The notes: generated from the letters alone by a model not told the origin. Shown: positions 33,869 to 45,093, numbered from the stretch's first letter. The stretch: 64,000 nucleotides of DNA from Peromyscus leucopus (GCF_004664715.2 NC_051082.1:10292498-10356497); one strand, 5' to 3'. Numbers and translations are program-made.

Positions 33869-34514
33869 TTCTCCCTTCCACCTCCTCTTTCCTCTCTCCT
33901 TTCTTTCTCTTTCTCCCAGAGGGACTCTTAGTCTCTTATTTGAAGTAAACACTACCAACCGGGGGTGGGGAGGGGGAGAAAGGAAAAAAAAAAAACGCAG
34001 AAATCAAGACATCAAGACCTCAGCCGAGGTTGCTGACAAGACCTTTGATCTGACCGGAAAGAAATATAAAGGAAGTCGCAGAGAGCTCTCTTGACTGATT
34101 TCCGTCTAAACTAAGAAAAATCGACACCAGTCCCTGAGCCCCTGATGAGGAGCGGCAGCTGACCTGTGCTCAGCATGGGAAATCCAGATGTCACGTGGGC
34201 TGTGGGGCCCAGCTATCCACTGAAATCAGGACACGGGAATGGGGTGTCGTGAATCTGTTCTGGTGGGAGGTGGTGGGTAGGGGTCTCTGAAGATAGGCTA
34301 AACCACTCGGTCAAGTGAGAGAGAATGGTGGCAGAAAGTGTCTTCTCATCTCCTCCCTCTTAGACACCTGATCCTTCTGCCCTACATAGCCGCCCCAGGA
34401 ATGACGGGGTCTGTTATTTTCATCTCCCACGTGAGAACATTGAGGGTTAGGGCTCACGACTGCCATGGTTGATACCACCTCTATGACTCTGATACGGGGC
34501 CACCAGACTACTGA
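33867..34514. other. No gene seen; unique sequence
   Basis: 33997-34160 is repeat-free and contains gacctttgatctgacc (a TCF/LEF-like word). Nothing else is identified. Confidence 0.45.
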
Positions 34515-34840
34515 TCTCTTTTAAAGATTTATTTTTTATTTTTTCTTTGTGGGTGTGAGAGAGAGAGAGAGAAAGAGACAGAGAGAGACAGAGAGAGAGA
34601 GAGAGGGGGGGAGAGAAAGAGGGAGAGACAGACAGACAGAGAGAGAGGGAGGAGAGAGAGAGGGAGAGAGAGACAGAGACAGACAGAGAGAAGGAGAGAG
34701 GGGTGGGGAGAGAGGGAGAGACAGAGAGAGAGAAGAGAGAGCTGAAGTCACAGGAGGTCCTGAGCTACTTGATGTGGGTGTTGGGAACTGCTCTGAAAAA
34801 GCAGCAACCACTCTGAGCTGCTGAGTCAGCCAGCACCATC
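34515..34840 (-). repeat. B3-type SINE with an expanded GA-rich tract
   Basis: The A-tail side (aaagatttattttttatttt) is at 34518. The head-side words 'ttgatgtgggtgttgggaac' and 'agctgctgagtcagcc' are at 34770-34831. Between them the tail has become a 190-bp GAGA/CAGA-rich tract (34553-34742). Confidence 0.8.
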
Positions 34841-35219
34841 CCCACCCCCACCCCTACGCTCATCCTCACCATCCCTTTTCAATTAATGACTAGAGTCCAG
34901 ACATTTCATTTGTTTTTTTCATGGAAACATTCTGGTTCACTCATTTGGTCTTTGAGCTGTCCTGTCAGGGCAGAATGGATGTTGACCTACTGTGTGCTCC
35001 CCATCCTCTGAGAAAATTCAGAGGTCAACCAAGAAAGGGAAGAGGGGGTGGAGGAGAGGGGGTGTGTGTGAGGTCTGGAAGTGGTCTGGCCACTAGAAGA
35101 TGTGGGCCCGCGTGTCTGGCTTGGAGCGACTGTGTGGAAGCAAGGATCAGAAACCCACAAAAACATGAACTGGGGTGAGAGGGAGAGTCTACTCTGAGAC
35201 CCCTTAACCTTTTCTTTGT
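34841..35219. other. No gene seen; unique sequence
   Basis: A G/T-rich piece at 35040-35095 has no assigned identity. Confidence 0.5.
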
Positions 35220-35243
35220 TGGTTTTTGTTTTGTTTATTTGTG

Positions 35244-35274
<31 letters not shown>

Positions 35275-35463
35275 TGTGTGTTTGTGCGTGCATGCGTGCG
35301 TGCATACATGTGACTGCACATGTCAAGGTGTAAGTGTCCAGGTCAGAGGACAATCTGCAGCAGTCAGTTCTCTCCTTTCCACATGTGGCTCCCTGGGATC
35401 GAACTCAGGTCTTCAGACTTAACTGCAACTGCCTTTCCCCGCTGAGCCGCCTCGCCGGCCCCC
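35220..35463 (-). repeat. B3-type SINE with (GT)n tail
   Basis: A GT run (35240-35283) and GTGC/CATG words lead to 'gtccaggtcagaggacaatc', 'tctctcctttccacatgtgg', 'gggatcgaactcaggtcttc' and the head 'gctgagccgcctcgccggcc'. Confidence 0.93.
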
Positions 35464-35712
35464 AACACTGATTTCTTACCTTACTCCCTGGAAAGAGGCT
35501 CTGTTTGTGTTTTGACCTGGAGGTGGCCATGAGACCCTGTTGTGATCACTGAGACCTGCATAGAGGATATGAGGACCCTGAAAATGTTTCTGTGGTGAGA
35601 AAGGACAAAGCTATTCCAGGAAAGGCCCATTCCTTTACTACACTGTCTGCCTCTGGTGCCTGGGGCCAAGGCTGCCATCTTGGGAGCACGCATTGATAAA
35701 TACAAAGAGAAT

Positions 35713-35930
35713 CAGGGCCTGGGCCGTAGCTCAGTTGGCAGACTGATATTCTAGCATGAACTGATCCCTAGCAGCACATAAGTCCACCGTGGATGGGCAT
35801 ACCTGTATTCCCAGCACTTGGGAGGTGGAGGCAGGAGGATCAGAACTTCTGGGTTATCCTTGGCTATGTAGAGAGTTTGATGCCAGCCTGGGTTATAGAA
35901 GACCTTCTCAACACAACACAAAACAGGGAA
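35713..35930 (+). repeat. B4 SINE, complete
   Basis: ID-like head 'gggcctgggccgtagctcag' and 'ctagcatgaactgatccc', then the B1-like half 'tattcccagcacttgggagg', 'gaggcaggaggatcagaac' and 'tgatgccagcctgggttat'. Confidence 0.95.
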
Positions 35931-36563
35931 TGTCGGTGTTGAATTTGAGAAGGCTAGATGGGCACAGCTTGTCTTTGTGCCCATTCAAGGGGCAGCCTTC
36001 CTCTAGTATGAAAAATACGTGCCAAGCAATGTCGGAACACGTCCTGGTTCATTGTCTCCCGGCTTCATCTGTGGCAAGCTGGTTGCTCTGCCGTGAGGTC
36101 GGGTATTTCTAACTGGTGCTGAGGTCAGCTTCATCTTAAGTATCTAGAAGTTCCCTCTGAAAGTTTCTAAGGAGAAAGAAGTCCCTGAGAACTGGAGAGA
36201 GTATGGAGGTGGCAAGGGATCCTTTCTACGTCCTGAGTGCCCGAAGTGAGTGTATTTGATTTCTGTGGCCACCAGAAGGGAATATATATATATATATTTG
36301 CTATGACTGTGAGGACGTCTAGAGCTGCCTAGATTCTGCAGATGGCTGCTGGAGTGGCAGGGTCAGAGGAGGAGAATGCAGTACCTTCTTTGGGGAGCCA
36401 TGTTCACTCCACAGTATATAAGACAGACTCTTCAAGCCTTGTGCACCAGGGTGTGCAACTCAGACTTGGAACCTGCTGAGAGAGGGTAGGTCTCCCTTAG
36501 GAGTCCCTTCCCACATCCACTGGGTGCTGGGAAGGCTCTGGGTCTTTAGTGACAGGAGTTCCT
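35931..36563. other. No gene seen; unique sequence
   Basis: Short (AT)8 run at 36282-36297. Nothing else is seen. Confidence 0.5.
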
Positions 36564-36668
36564 GCCAGGGGTGCTGGCCCACACTTGTAATCAGGAGGCT
36601 GAGGCAGGAGGATGATGAGTTAGAACTCAGCCTGGATTACCTGGAGATAGACCCTGTCTCCAGAATTC
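36564..36668 (+). repeat. Old B1-like SINE
   Basis: 'gccaggggtgctggcccacac', 'ggctgaggcaggaggatgat' and 'tcagcctggattacctgg' follow B1 order. The middle is shortened. Confidence 0.75.
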
Positions 36669-37451
36669 TACAAATCAACCCCCCAGGTTTTTAGTGCTGT
36701 GCTCACACATGCTGTCTGCTCACCAGTGTCCTTGGGGTCCCATCTGCAAACATTTGCAGATCTCCATCTACGGGCACTGGAGCCCTGACCTCTCCCCCTA
36801 CATTTCCTCCCTGAAATCTAAGAGGGGCCGGTGCCCGGCTTCTCTGTCGCTTCCTCCCCAGCTTCAGCATGGTCCACGAATATTTCTGCTTAGCAGCAGA
36901 TGTTAAAGGTTACCAGTCGACTTCCCCTCTGGCTTTTACATGTCCCTGTGTTTTATCCTCACCGGTCTTGCTGAGGCTCTGACCTGCAGCTCCCCCGATC
37001 CCAGCATGCATGTGCTGACCTCGGCACGCTCCCAGAGTCAACTGATTGCGCCTGAGTTTTCACTCACAGGTGAAAGAGGAGAGCAATTTTCTTCAAGACG
37101 TGGCCTCAACCACTCAGTGTCTCCAAAGGGCAGGCTTGAAAGGGCCCCCACCCCACTGCTGATGCTGTCTGGTATCCAGCCTGCAGTCAACTGTATCTGG
37201 GTAATTGGTTCATCCTCTGCCCCCCAGATAGGGGGAAGGTCCTCTGTCAGACTGTTGCAGAACTCAGTCTCCCGAGCAGGGATGGCATCAGCTAGATTAG
37301 GGAACCTGGAAATTAATGTAAAAAAAAATTATAAAATATAAAAGTAACTGATCTAGATTAGAAAGTGGTTGGACGTTCATTTTAAAGGTAGAAGGTGACC
37401 GATGTGACAGGGCTGAGACCTAAAAAATTTTTTTCTTGTTTGCTTGTTTTT
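36669..37451. other. No gene seen; unique sequence
   Basis: Includes a 133-codon frame (36940-37341) with no domain. Confidence 0.5.
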
Positions 37452-37530
37452 AATGAGACAGAACTTCCCCTGTAGTCCGAGCTAGCCTCGAATTCACAGT
37501 GATCCTCCTGCCTCAAGCTTTCTGAACGGC
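37452..37530 (-). repeat. B1-like SINE, partial
   Basis: 'aatgagacagaacttcccctg', 'gagctagcctcgaattcaca' and 'gatcctcctgcctcaagc' are antisense B1. The head is missing. Confidence 0.7.
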
Positions 37531-38149
37531 TGCTCCTGAGTGAGCCAGAGTGAGGACTGTAAGCTAGGGCTCCAACACAGACAGACAGACCTCTCTGCTC
37601 TCGGCTCACTCCTCTTCCAAAATGAGTGGTGAAGTCTCGGAGCATTTGAAGAACTTCCCTTCAGGGGAGGGAGGGGACACTGGCTCAGAGGTTCCAAGTT
37701 CCAAAATGAAAGACACACAGCCCAGGCCCTGGCCCCATGCCCTGTGAACTATGGTTGCTTCGTGGGTAAGATGTTTTCTCTGAGCTTGAATGTCTCCGAA
37801 GATCTATGGCAAGGATTGATAGGGAGTAGGGGGAGTGTGCAGTTGGAGCCTACTGTGTGGTGATGGGGAGTGGGGGAGTGTGAGGTGGCTAGTGTGCAGT
37901 TGGCGCCTACTGTGTGCTGATAGAACCCATTAGGTTCACCTGTGGAGAGGGAGTCCACATCAGAGACAGCATGGAGAGACAGAGAAGGCCAAAGGGTCCC
38001 AGCTCCATCTGGTCCAGGATCGCTTGCTCTTCCGGTCATCTTTTGTTGACTCATCTCTGTCAATGGACAGTGGGCTTTCTGGAGGCAACTCCTCCTCTCC
38101 CGTCAAGACAGCTCCAGACATAATCCCCTGGCGAATGATGAGCATCATG
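37531..38149. other. No gene seen; contains a 31-bp spaced duplication
   Basis: The duplicated block is at 37833-37863 and 37891-37921. The rest is unassigned. Confidence 0.5.
37833..37921. repeat. Spaced direct repeat (31 bp, 58-bp period)
   Basis: Both blocks read agtgtgcagttgg(a/c)gcctactgtgtg(g/c)tgat, with two differences, and are 58 bp apart. Confidence 0.9.
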
Positions 38150-38225
38150 GGTATGTGTGGCTTTGGGTAGATGACTCTCTAAACCTGAGTTTGCCTCACC
38201 GGAAAATGGGACTCAAATCAGAGCC
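38150..38225 (+). repeat. MIR SINE fragment
   Basis: 'gtgtggctttgggtagatgac', 'taaacctgagtttgcctcac' and 'cggaaaatgggactcaaat' match the MIR core. Confidence 0.75.
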
Positions 38226-38227
38226 CT

Positions 38228-38545
38228 TGAGGTCGGGGAGATAGCTCAGTTTCTAAAGCATTTGCCCAAGGTCACTCCCCAGAAGAAAACGTCAGGTATG
38301 TATGTAATCACAGTGCCGTGGAGGCAGAGATGAGCAGATACTTGGGGCTCTCTGCCCAGTCAACCTCTTCTATGTAGTGAGTGCCATGTAAGACCCCTCC
38401 TCAAAAAAAAAAAAAAAAGGGTGGGCAGTACCTGAAGAACAACATTGGGAGTTGCCCTTTGACCTCTACACATTGAATAGACATGTGCACACATGTATAC
38501 ATGCAAATGCATGGGTACCTGCACACCCATAAACACAGTACTTTC
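38228..38545 (+). repeat. B4/RSINE1 SINE, full length
   Basis: The head 'gtcggggagatagctcag', the B1-like half 'gccgtggaggcagagatgag' with 'gtgagtgccatgtaagac', an A16 run, then the RSINE1-type 'gaagaacaacattgggagttg' and 'ctttgacctctacacattg' tail ending in CACACA-type words. Confidence 0.92.
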
Positions 38546-38939
38546 CCCATAGGAGGATGATGAGAATTGAAATGGAAGAGCCACACACAGTGCCTGACAT
38601 ACACAATGCCTTAGCCAACCCCCACTGGGCTCATACCATGGGATTTCCTGTTGTTTGGGGGCGGAGCTAACCACTTGTCTCAGATCTGCCATTCCAGACA
38701 GCCTCACTATGAGGTGACAGCAGTTTCTTCTCTTCCTGGATTCTCTGGGAAGGTTCAGCAACCCAAGAGACAAGGTGCTGGCAAACTGTCACTGAAGACA
38801 CTTCTGCGGGCATCCCCGTCTGCCTAGTTCTAGACGTCTGTCTCATCCCTGCATGGCGGAGTGAACGTCTATCATCGCTGTCAGAACGTCCATTGGTGCT
38901 GTCAAATGCCTTGAGTCACGTGGGTCTCCAGTTTCACCC
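38546..38939. other. No gene seen; unique sequence
   Basis: Nothing is recognised with confidence here. Confidence 0.45.
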
Positions 38940-39477
38940 AGACCGTGCAACAGATTGGACCATCCACCTGGCCCCACAAAAACCACTTAAAGACGAATGT
39001 GTGCAGCCAGCAATTCCACCTTTCCATTTTTTTTTTTTCTTGCACACGCTCACACGGAGGCCCGTAAAAGGGTTGTCTGTTGCCTCTCTGTTTGCAGCAG
39101 CAGCAAAATAGAGAAGGCTTGCTCGTGCACCACGAGGAGACGGGCTAAATAAATCACAGCCCGTCTCTGAAATGAAAGGACACTCAGCAGCTTAAAGCTG
39201 TGGGAGCAATCTATGGAAAGATCCGCAGGACATATTGATAGGTAGCAGGGGGGAAATGGTAGAATAATCGCGTCCGTGTAAAAACAAAATAGAAAGGCCG
39301 GTTATTGAACACCACGGCACGTAACCGGACACAGAGAAAGGTCTGGAAAGGAGCTCAGCCAGCTAGTTGCAGTGGGGCCGGGTGAGTGAGTCGGATTGTA
39401 GGTAAAGGAAAGCAACCTGGATATTTCCTTCCTGAAAATAGGGATATTTTCAAACAAGAATTCATCGCGTAACAAGC

Positions 39478-39725
39478 ATGCACATGAATGCACACACAGA
39501 CATGAACACACACCTATGCAAACACACACAGACACAGGTGTATGCACACATGCATGAAGGCATTTGTCAGACACAGACACACGCACACATGCACAGAAAT
39601 GCATACACATGTACGAAGGGATGCACACACATGTACACACACAGAGGACACAAAAGCACACACATGCATGTATACACACAGACTTGAATACACACAGACA
39701 CACACACACACACACACACACACAT
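39478..39725. repeat. ACAC/ATGC-rich microsatellite tract
   Basis: Degenerate cacaca/catgca/gacaca words over 220 bp, ending in a purer CA run at 39697-39723. Confidence 0.93.
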
Positions 39726-39752
39726 GAACACACAGACCCCACATGCACACCA

Positions 39753-39970
39753 GGCTGGGGATGTAGCTCAGTTGGCAGAGTGCTTGCCTGGCATGCACAG
39801 AGCCCTGGCTTGGATCCCCAGCGCCACATTAACTAGGGTGTGGTAGTGCCCATCTGTCATCCCAGCACTTAGGAGATAGAGGAAGGATGATCAGAAGTTT
39901 AAGGTCATCCTTGGCTACCAAGGGAGTTGAAGGCCAGCCTGGGCTACATAAGACTCCACCTCAAACACAC
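39753..39970 (+). repeat. B4 SINE, complete
   Basis: The head 'ggctggggatgtagctcagt' and 'ttgcctggcatgcacagagc' is ID-like. 'tgtcatcccagcacttagg' and 'ttgaaggccagcctgggc' form the B1-like half. Confidence 0.96.
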
Positions 39971-40450
39971 AGTCACACATGGAACATTACAGCCAGAACA
40001 CTGAAGGAACACAATCTTAATCCACTTCTGTAACCAAATGAATACCTTCTCGCTACCTTACACAAAACAGAATAAAGAGTGGAGTGTGCCTGGGAAATCA
40101 CATGCTCCCCGAGGCTGCGCACTCCATGGCATGGGGCAGGTACCCAGTGAAATGTTGGGCAGAAGGAGATATGCATGGAGAACACAAAGACTCCACTTAA
40201 GTCAAGAGCAAAAGCAGGCAGAAGGGAGCCAAGGCTGTGTAAAGCAAACTCCTGGCTCCACTGGGTGGAGAAGCCGCCTGGAGGTGGTGGTGGGGGTGCC
40301 TACGGAAGCTTCCAGACACGGCAGCGCTCTCTCTTGATCTGTGTTCAGGTTGTACTGGTCTGTCCAGTTTAGGAAAATTCATTAAGTCGAGCGCTTATGA
40401 TTTGTGTACTTTTCCACATGCGTGTCACACACCAGTAAATGTTAAAAAGA

Positions 40451-41464
40451 GAGAGAGAAAAAAAAAGTCAAGGCATTAACATTTTTTTTTTTTATATGAC
40501 AGGAGGAGAAAGCCCTTTATCTTCCTAGAAAATCCACCATAAACCAGTCGTTCCATTTGGGAAGGCTTTAACAGGAGTAAACAATCATTTATTTAATGAA
40601 GGGAGGAGCTTGGGGCTTTCATCAGATTTTCAAAGGGAGCCTTCACCCCAGAGCGATTAAGAACAAATGCTGGGCCTGGAAGGGGGCTGAGGGACCGAAG
40701 AAAGAAATTCAGAGAGAAATATGCTTCCTGCTATCAAGGTATCCGCCGGGAAATGTCAAGGGAAGGCTGCAGGAAGCGAGGAGGGTCATGGTCAGTTCGA
40801 AAGCACAGCCCCACTTCAAGTTCTTGGCCATTGGCGGCTCTCTCCTGCCCGCAGGGTGGGGGCTCACCTCGCCCTGCGCACGCACGTGCAGTTCACAGGG
40901 GACGAGACGCTACAAGGTGATTTAGAGGGAGGCTCAGCCTGGCCAGGGCGGGGATGGGGGGCAGAAGGGGGCGTTGTTCTGGGGAAGGTCTCCCCCCACC
41001 CCCACCTCCCACCCCCGAGATGCTCTTGTAATTTAGGGACGATTCTTGAGCTCCCCCAGGGCATTGGCTCCTGGCAGAAAAATAAATGTGGGTCACTTCC
41101 AGGATAGATGCTCCTCCTCGGCATGTGTGTCCCTGTGAAGAGAGATGGATGGCCGGGGCAAGAGGCTTTTCCTTCATAAATCACACAGCATTTGAAATAG
41201 ACCTCTTTCCTTATGAGATGCGAGAGGAGAGAGGAAGTCAGGGCAGACACAGGTGCGGGCCATTTGCAGAGGCAGAGATGAGTTAGGGGGCAGAGGCAAG
41301 AACTGGGGTGCTGCTGAGCACAGAGCATCCTTTAGGCTCGTCCCTAGTCAGCGTAGCATGGCCAGAGCCCTTGATGGACGGGTCCCCCGGATTCCTGATT
41401 TCTTAGCTCTCATCTTGCATTGGGGTTGCTGCTAAGTGTTTTCTTTGTGGGAAAGGAATTCACA
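40451..41464. other. Repeat-poor unique stretch
   Basis: No repeat is recognised from 40500 to 41460. 40500-40720 is a candidate conserved non-coding element (AT-rich core with aaacaatcatttatttaatg). Frames of 90-150 codons at 40596-41328 are without domains. Confidence 0.4.
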
Positions 41465-41655
41465 AACGTGGGTTCAAACCCAGGGCTCTGCTTCAAGGTA
41501 GCTGTGTGAACTTCTCCAGTGACTTGAGCTCTCTGGTCCTTGCATGTCCTGTGTATAAACCATCCACCTCACAGTGTTCTTGTGGAGGATGAAATGAGGT
41601 ATTAAATGAGACGGAAGGAGATCAGAGGCCTTCTGCCTGGCACTTAACTGATTTT
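41465..41655 (+). repeat. MIR SINE, nearly full length
   Basis: 'gggttcaaacccagggctctg', 'gtagctgtgtgaacttctcc', 'gtgttcttgtggaggatgaa', 'tgaggtattaaatgagac' and 'tctgcctggcacttaact' follow MIR in order. Confidence 0.9.
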
Positions 41656-41699
41656 CAATTCTTGGTTATGACCACTTCTTATTCCTTCCTCTGCGTCAA

Positions 41700-41872
41700 T
41701 GGGTCTCGGACACGCTGCGTGACTTTCTCCCAGGAGACGTCTGGCAACGTCTGCAGACATTTCTGGATGTCACTTTGGTGGCAGGAAGGTGGTGCTGGCA
41801 TCTGAGAGAGAAGAGTCAGCCATGCCTGCTGACTGTCCTAGAAATGCACAGGGAAGCTTCCCACGGCAAAGA
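41700..41872 (+). mobile_element. MER20-like hAT-Charlie element
   Basis: 'gagacgtctggcaacgtctg', 'agacatttctggatgtcac' and 'ggtgctggcatctgagag' match the MER20 core. It is non-autonomous and encodes nothing. Confidence 0.75.
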
Positions 41873-42021
41873 GGCTCTCAGCTGAGGCCAGATGTTGACA
41901 GAGGCTGAAGAAGCTTGCTCTAGGCTGGGCATCCTGCGCTAGTCTTTGCTGTGGTTCGCAAACTATCTCACCTTTTCCCTTTGTACCGCTTTGGAGAGCA
42001 AGAGCGAGTTGTCAGACTTAT

Positions 42022-42165
42022 TAGAAATCAGGCTGGGTTCAGAGCCTGGGCTCTGTGGTAATTTGCCAGCTGTGTGTCCTAGGATCAGTTACTCAGCCTT
42101 TCTGAGCTGTAGAATCCTCATGTGTACCTTTGGGTTTTGCCAGGAGGGTTAGCTAGAATGGGATA
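42022..42165 (+). repeat. MIR SINE
   Basis: 'ttagaaatcaggctgggttc', 'gagcctgggctctgtggtaa', 'cagctgtgtgtcctaggatc' and 'ctcagcctttctgagctg' follow the MIR order. Confidence 0.85.
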
Positions 42166-42842
42166 GAGGAATGACAACCCCCAAACGAGGCTCAGAAACA
42201 CATTCATTCGCGCCCTCCGCTATGAGCAACCTGAGGAGGACCTTGACCTTTGAGAAGGCGGCGCGGGGTCTGGTTCATGTCTTTGTTCTCCAAAGTCTCT
42301 TCCTTCCCCTTCAGTTTCTGTCTCTTTTTTTCCCCCTGACTTCCCCCGAGGTGGGAATGGAGTGTGGGAGAGCCAAATGCGTCTGCTGTGGTTAAACTTA
42401 CACAGATTCAAAGCACGACGTGGCCTCTTCTAAAGGGGATGGCTCGAAGGTCTGCTTTCTTTCTCCTTCACTCCCTGGATCTGGTGATCAAAGTTTGGTT
42501 CCTGTAGAAGGAGGTGAGCTTTGAAAACTTGGACTCCACGCTCCCACCAGCTTTCTTATCGCGTCCCCTCACCTCCCGCCTTTCCTCCCTTGGGGGTGGA
42601 TCAGAGGCTCCTGGGGTGGGCTGAGCTGAGTGCCATTTGCCCTGTTCACCCCACTGACAAACAGCTGAGAGCCGTGTGCACTTCCTGGCTCTGTGGATCT
42701 GAGAGCCACCTGCCCTGTGCCCCCCCTCATGGAGGACAGAGGGCACCCCCATCCTCAGCGGGAGCTCTTCAGCCTAGCTGCTCTCTGTGAGGGTTCTCTC
42801 TGTTGCCTGAGGCTCTGTTCAAAACATTGACATCAAAGGAGG
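42166..42842. other. No gene seen; unique sequence
   Basis: Frames 42171-42395 and 42521-42790 have no domain. Confidence 0.5.
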
Positions 42843-43018
42843 GGCTGGGGAGGGGGATGTGGCTCAGCTGATAGAGTACTCGCCTAACATGCACACACAC
42901 GAGGGCCTGGGTTTGATCCCCAGCTTCCCGTAAGAGATGGAGGCGGGACCAGAAGTCCAAGGCCAGTCTAGGCTGTGAAATGAGTTAAAGGATATCCTGG
43001 ACTATATGAGACTCTGTC
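42843..43018 (+). repeat. B4 SINE with internal deletion
   Basis: 'gaggggctggggagggggatg', 'ctcagctgatagagtactcg', 'ggcctgggtttgatcccc' (ID-like head), then 'agtccaaggccagtctagg' and 'atatgagactctgtcat' (B1-like half). Confidence 0.92.
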
Positions 43019-43090
43019 ATATATATATATACATTTATATATATATTTATATATTTATATATAAATAAAGAAAGAAAGAAAGAAAAAGAA
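43019..43090. repeat. (AT)n plus (AAAG)n tract
   Basis: Alternating TATA/TTTATA words for about 48 bp, then GAAAGAAA. Probably grew from the B4 tail. Confidence 0.93.
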
Positions 43091-43169
43091 AATCAAAGAA
43101 GGGAGAATCTCACTCAACTCCAAAGACAGATCATCAAACACCAGGCATGTGACCAAGAATTTCCCATGC

Positions 43170-43345
43170 CTGGTTCCCGTCATTCAATCTTCATGCCTCA
43201 TACCAACCCAAGGAGGCAGCTAGCTTGCTTCCTTGGGCCCATCTCAGAGATGAGGAAACGGAGGCTCATGAAGGTAAAATCCCTTCCCTGAAAGAGCCAG
43301 GCCTGAAACCCATGCTTCTTAGATGCCAGAGCTGTGGTCATGATG
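43170..43345 (+). repeat. MIR SINE
   Basis: 'caatcttcatgcctcatacc', 'catctcagagatgaggaaacg', 'gaggctcatgaaggtaaaatc' and 'aaagagccaggcctgaaacc' match the MIR core and 3' half. Confidence 0.8.
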
Positions 43346-43496
43346 TCCCGACTGGTCTGGTTTTAGCTCTGAAACTCTCCAAATGCCAGAAAAAACCCAC
43401 AGGCCCTGAAAAGCCTATTACCAGAATCAGCGGAAGCAGAGAGACGAGCCCTTCCGACACTCCAGGGTCTGAGCATCTTGTAAAATGAGAATAAGT
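43346..43496. other. Short unique stretch
   Basis: Nothing is recognised. Confidence 0.4.
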
Positions 43497-43645
43497 GGGG
43501 CGGGTGAGATGGCTCAGAGATGAAGGAGCTTGCCAGCAGGGTTTATAGTCTGAGTTGGAGTTCATTCCCGGGGGGCCCACAGGGTGGAAGGAGAGAGCTG
43601 ACCGCCACCCCACAAATGAAAAAATAAATGTTAAAAAATGATTAC
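43497..43645 (+). repeat. B3-type SINE, shortened
   Basis: 'gggcgggtgagatggctcag', 'ggagcttgccagcaggg', 'ggaaggagagagctgaccgc' and an AAATAAATG tail are the B3 variant with the gccagc-type head. Confidence 0.9.
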
Positions 43646-43765
43646 AAGTCAGGATGGTGCATGCCTGTGGTGTCCCAGCACTGGAGAGGCTGAGGCAGAA
43701 GAATCGTAAATTCAAGACCAGCCTGGGGTACACAGTGAGATGTCGTCACAGACAGAACACAGCAC
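43646..43765 (+). repeat. B1-like SINE
   Basis: 'gtcaggatggtgcatgcctg', 'gtgtcccagcactggagagg' and 'ttcaagaccagcctggggt' follow B1. It directly follows the B3 tail. Confidence 0.85.
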
Positions 43766-44382
43766 AACTTCTCTGCCTCATAATTCCCTCCCTTCCGCCT
43801 CTCCCTTCCTCATTTCCTCCCACCATCCTTTCTTTTCTTCTTACTCTCTTCTCCCTCTCCCCCCCTCCCCCTCTGATTTTCTCGCACGATCTACTGGAAG
43901 GGATTGGACCCTTCCAGAGGTTGTACCAACAGTGGTTTTTTATCTGAATGAGAAGCAAGCGTGACTAAGGTGGGATCGTGGCCCCGTATGAAGAAGGCCA
44001 TTTTCCGGATCTAGGGTGTCTAGAGGAAGACCCAGCTCCGGGCTCAGGACCTTTCCCAGCCCCTCCTAACAGCCGTCTCCTTGTGTTTTGTGAACCACGC
44101 CCTGTCAGCGGGAGCTGTGAGCTCCTACGATGAAGGCCGCCGCAGAGCATGCCGAGTAGAGAGTGGTACCCAGGGCTCTCGGACAGCTCCTGGCCATCTT
44201 GTCAACCGCAGCAGGCCTCCTCCTCACCCCACTGAACTACATCTCCCGGCAGCCAGGCGAGATGGTATAACTGTGCTCCGACCCACAGCGTGAACACAGC
44301 TGGACTCTGTATCTGTGGCTTCCACACTTGAAGATGCAGCCAACCATGTACCTAAAATATTCCAGGAAAAAAAAAAATATGG
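43766..44382. other. No gene seen; CT-rich then unique
   Basis: 43785-43880 is CCTT/TCCC rich. The remainder is repeat-free and unassigned. Confidence 0.5.
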
Positions 44383-44700
44383 GACCAGTGAGATGGCTTG
44401 GTGGATAAAGCCCTTGCTGCACAGATGTGAGGACCAGAGTTCAGATCCCCCAGAACCCATGTAAAAGTGAATATGGCCGTGTACATTTGTAACCTCAGTG
44501 CTCCTGCAGAAAAAATGGGAGGAGGAGATAGGAGTCACCTTGAAAGCTCTTAGGCCAGCTAGCCTGACTTAAACAGCAGGGACAATAAGACCACAAATTA
44601 GAAGGCAGAGACTGACCGGGGCGGGGTGGGGGTGGGGTGGGTGTGGGGGTTGGCTCTGACCTTCACCCGCGTCTGTGCAAACACACATTTTCAACAGTGG
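44383..44700 (+). repeat. B4/RSINE1 SINE with G-rich interior
   Basis: 'gggaccagtgagatggcttgg', 'ggataaagcccttgctgcac', 'tgaggaccagagttcagatc' head, then 'catttgtaacctcagtgctcc' and 'ttaggccagctagcctgac', and 'ccttcacccgcgtctgtgc' tail. A G-run tract sits at 44618-44652. Confidence 0.9.
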
Positions 44701-44789
44701 TGTGCGTACTGGGCACTTTTCCGTGTTGTGATCATCTCATCCATGTGGCCCAACGACTGCTTTTTACTGTGATATGTGTTACAAGTTTT

Positions 44790-44945
44790 AAGATGGCTTA
44801 AAGCCCGCAATTCCAGGTTGTATGCAAACATGTTTTTTATTTAAGGGCCCAGAGCCCCTGCAGACTCTGGTGTCCATGAGGGGCCTGGTGAGGGCGCCCT
44901 AGAACCAGCCCCAGGACTGTGTGGGTAGATATGATGCCTACCTTG
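44790..44945 (-). mobile_element. MER2/Tigger-like DNA transposon fragment
   Basis: 'gttgtatgcaaacatgttt', 'atttaagggcccagagccc', 'ctgcagactctggtgtcc' and the block around 'gccctagaaccagcccc' follow the antisense MER2 end, where this order leads to its terminal repeat. The name is tentative. Confidence 0.55.
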
Positions 44946-45091
44946 TGGTTCTTAAACACAGTGTTCTTCAGTCACGCCTTGTGATACCTACGTGACTGAA
45001 AACGTCAGGAGCCTCGGGGAGCAAAATCTGGTTCCTGAAGCCCCTCTTGGAGGCAAGTTGCTGGTAGATCAGTTGCTTCAGTCTTTAGGTT

Positions 45092-45093
<2 letters not shown>

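Larger units (their letters stand above)
38940..40450 (+). mobile_element. Ancient L1 3' end (L1M-age), interrupted
   Basis: 'gcagccagcaattccaccttt', 'gggctaaataaatcacagcc', 'atctatggaaagatccgcag' and, far right, 'gaaaattcattaagtcgagc', 'ttatgatttgtgtacttttcc' and an ata/aatgtt end match the ORF2-distal and 3' UTR order of old L1s. A CA-rich tract (39478-39725) and a B4 (39753-39970) interrupt it. No coding frame survives. Confidence 0.65.

Noticed and set aside
35713..35781. tRNA gene
   Set aside because: The A- and B-box-like words belong to the ID/B4 SINE head, which derives from a tRNA but continues into a B1-like half.
39302..39829. 175-codon Cys/Val-rich minus frame
   Set aside because: It spans the CA-rich tract and L1/B4 sequence.
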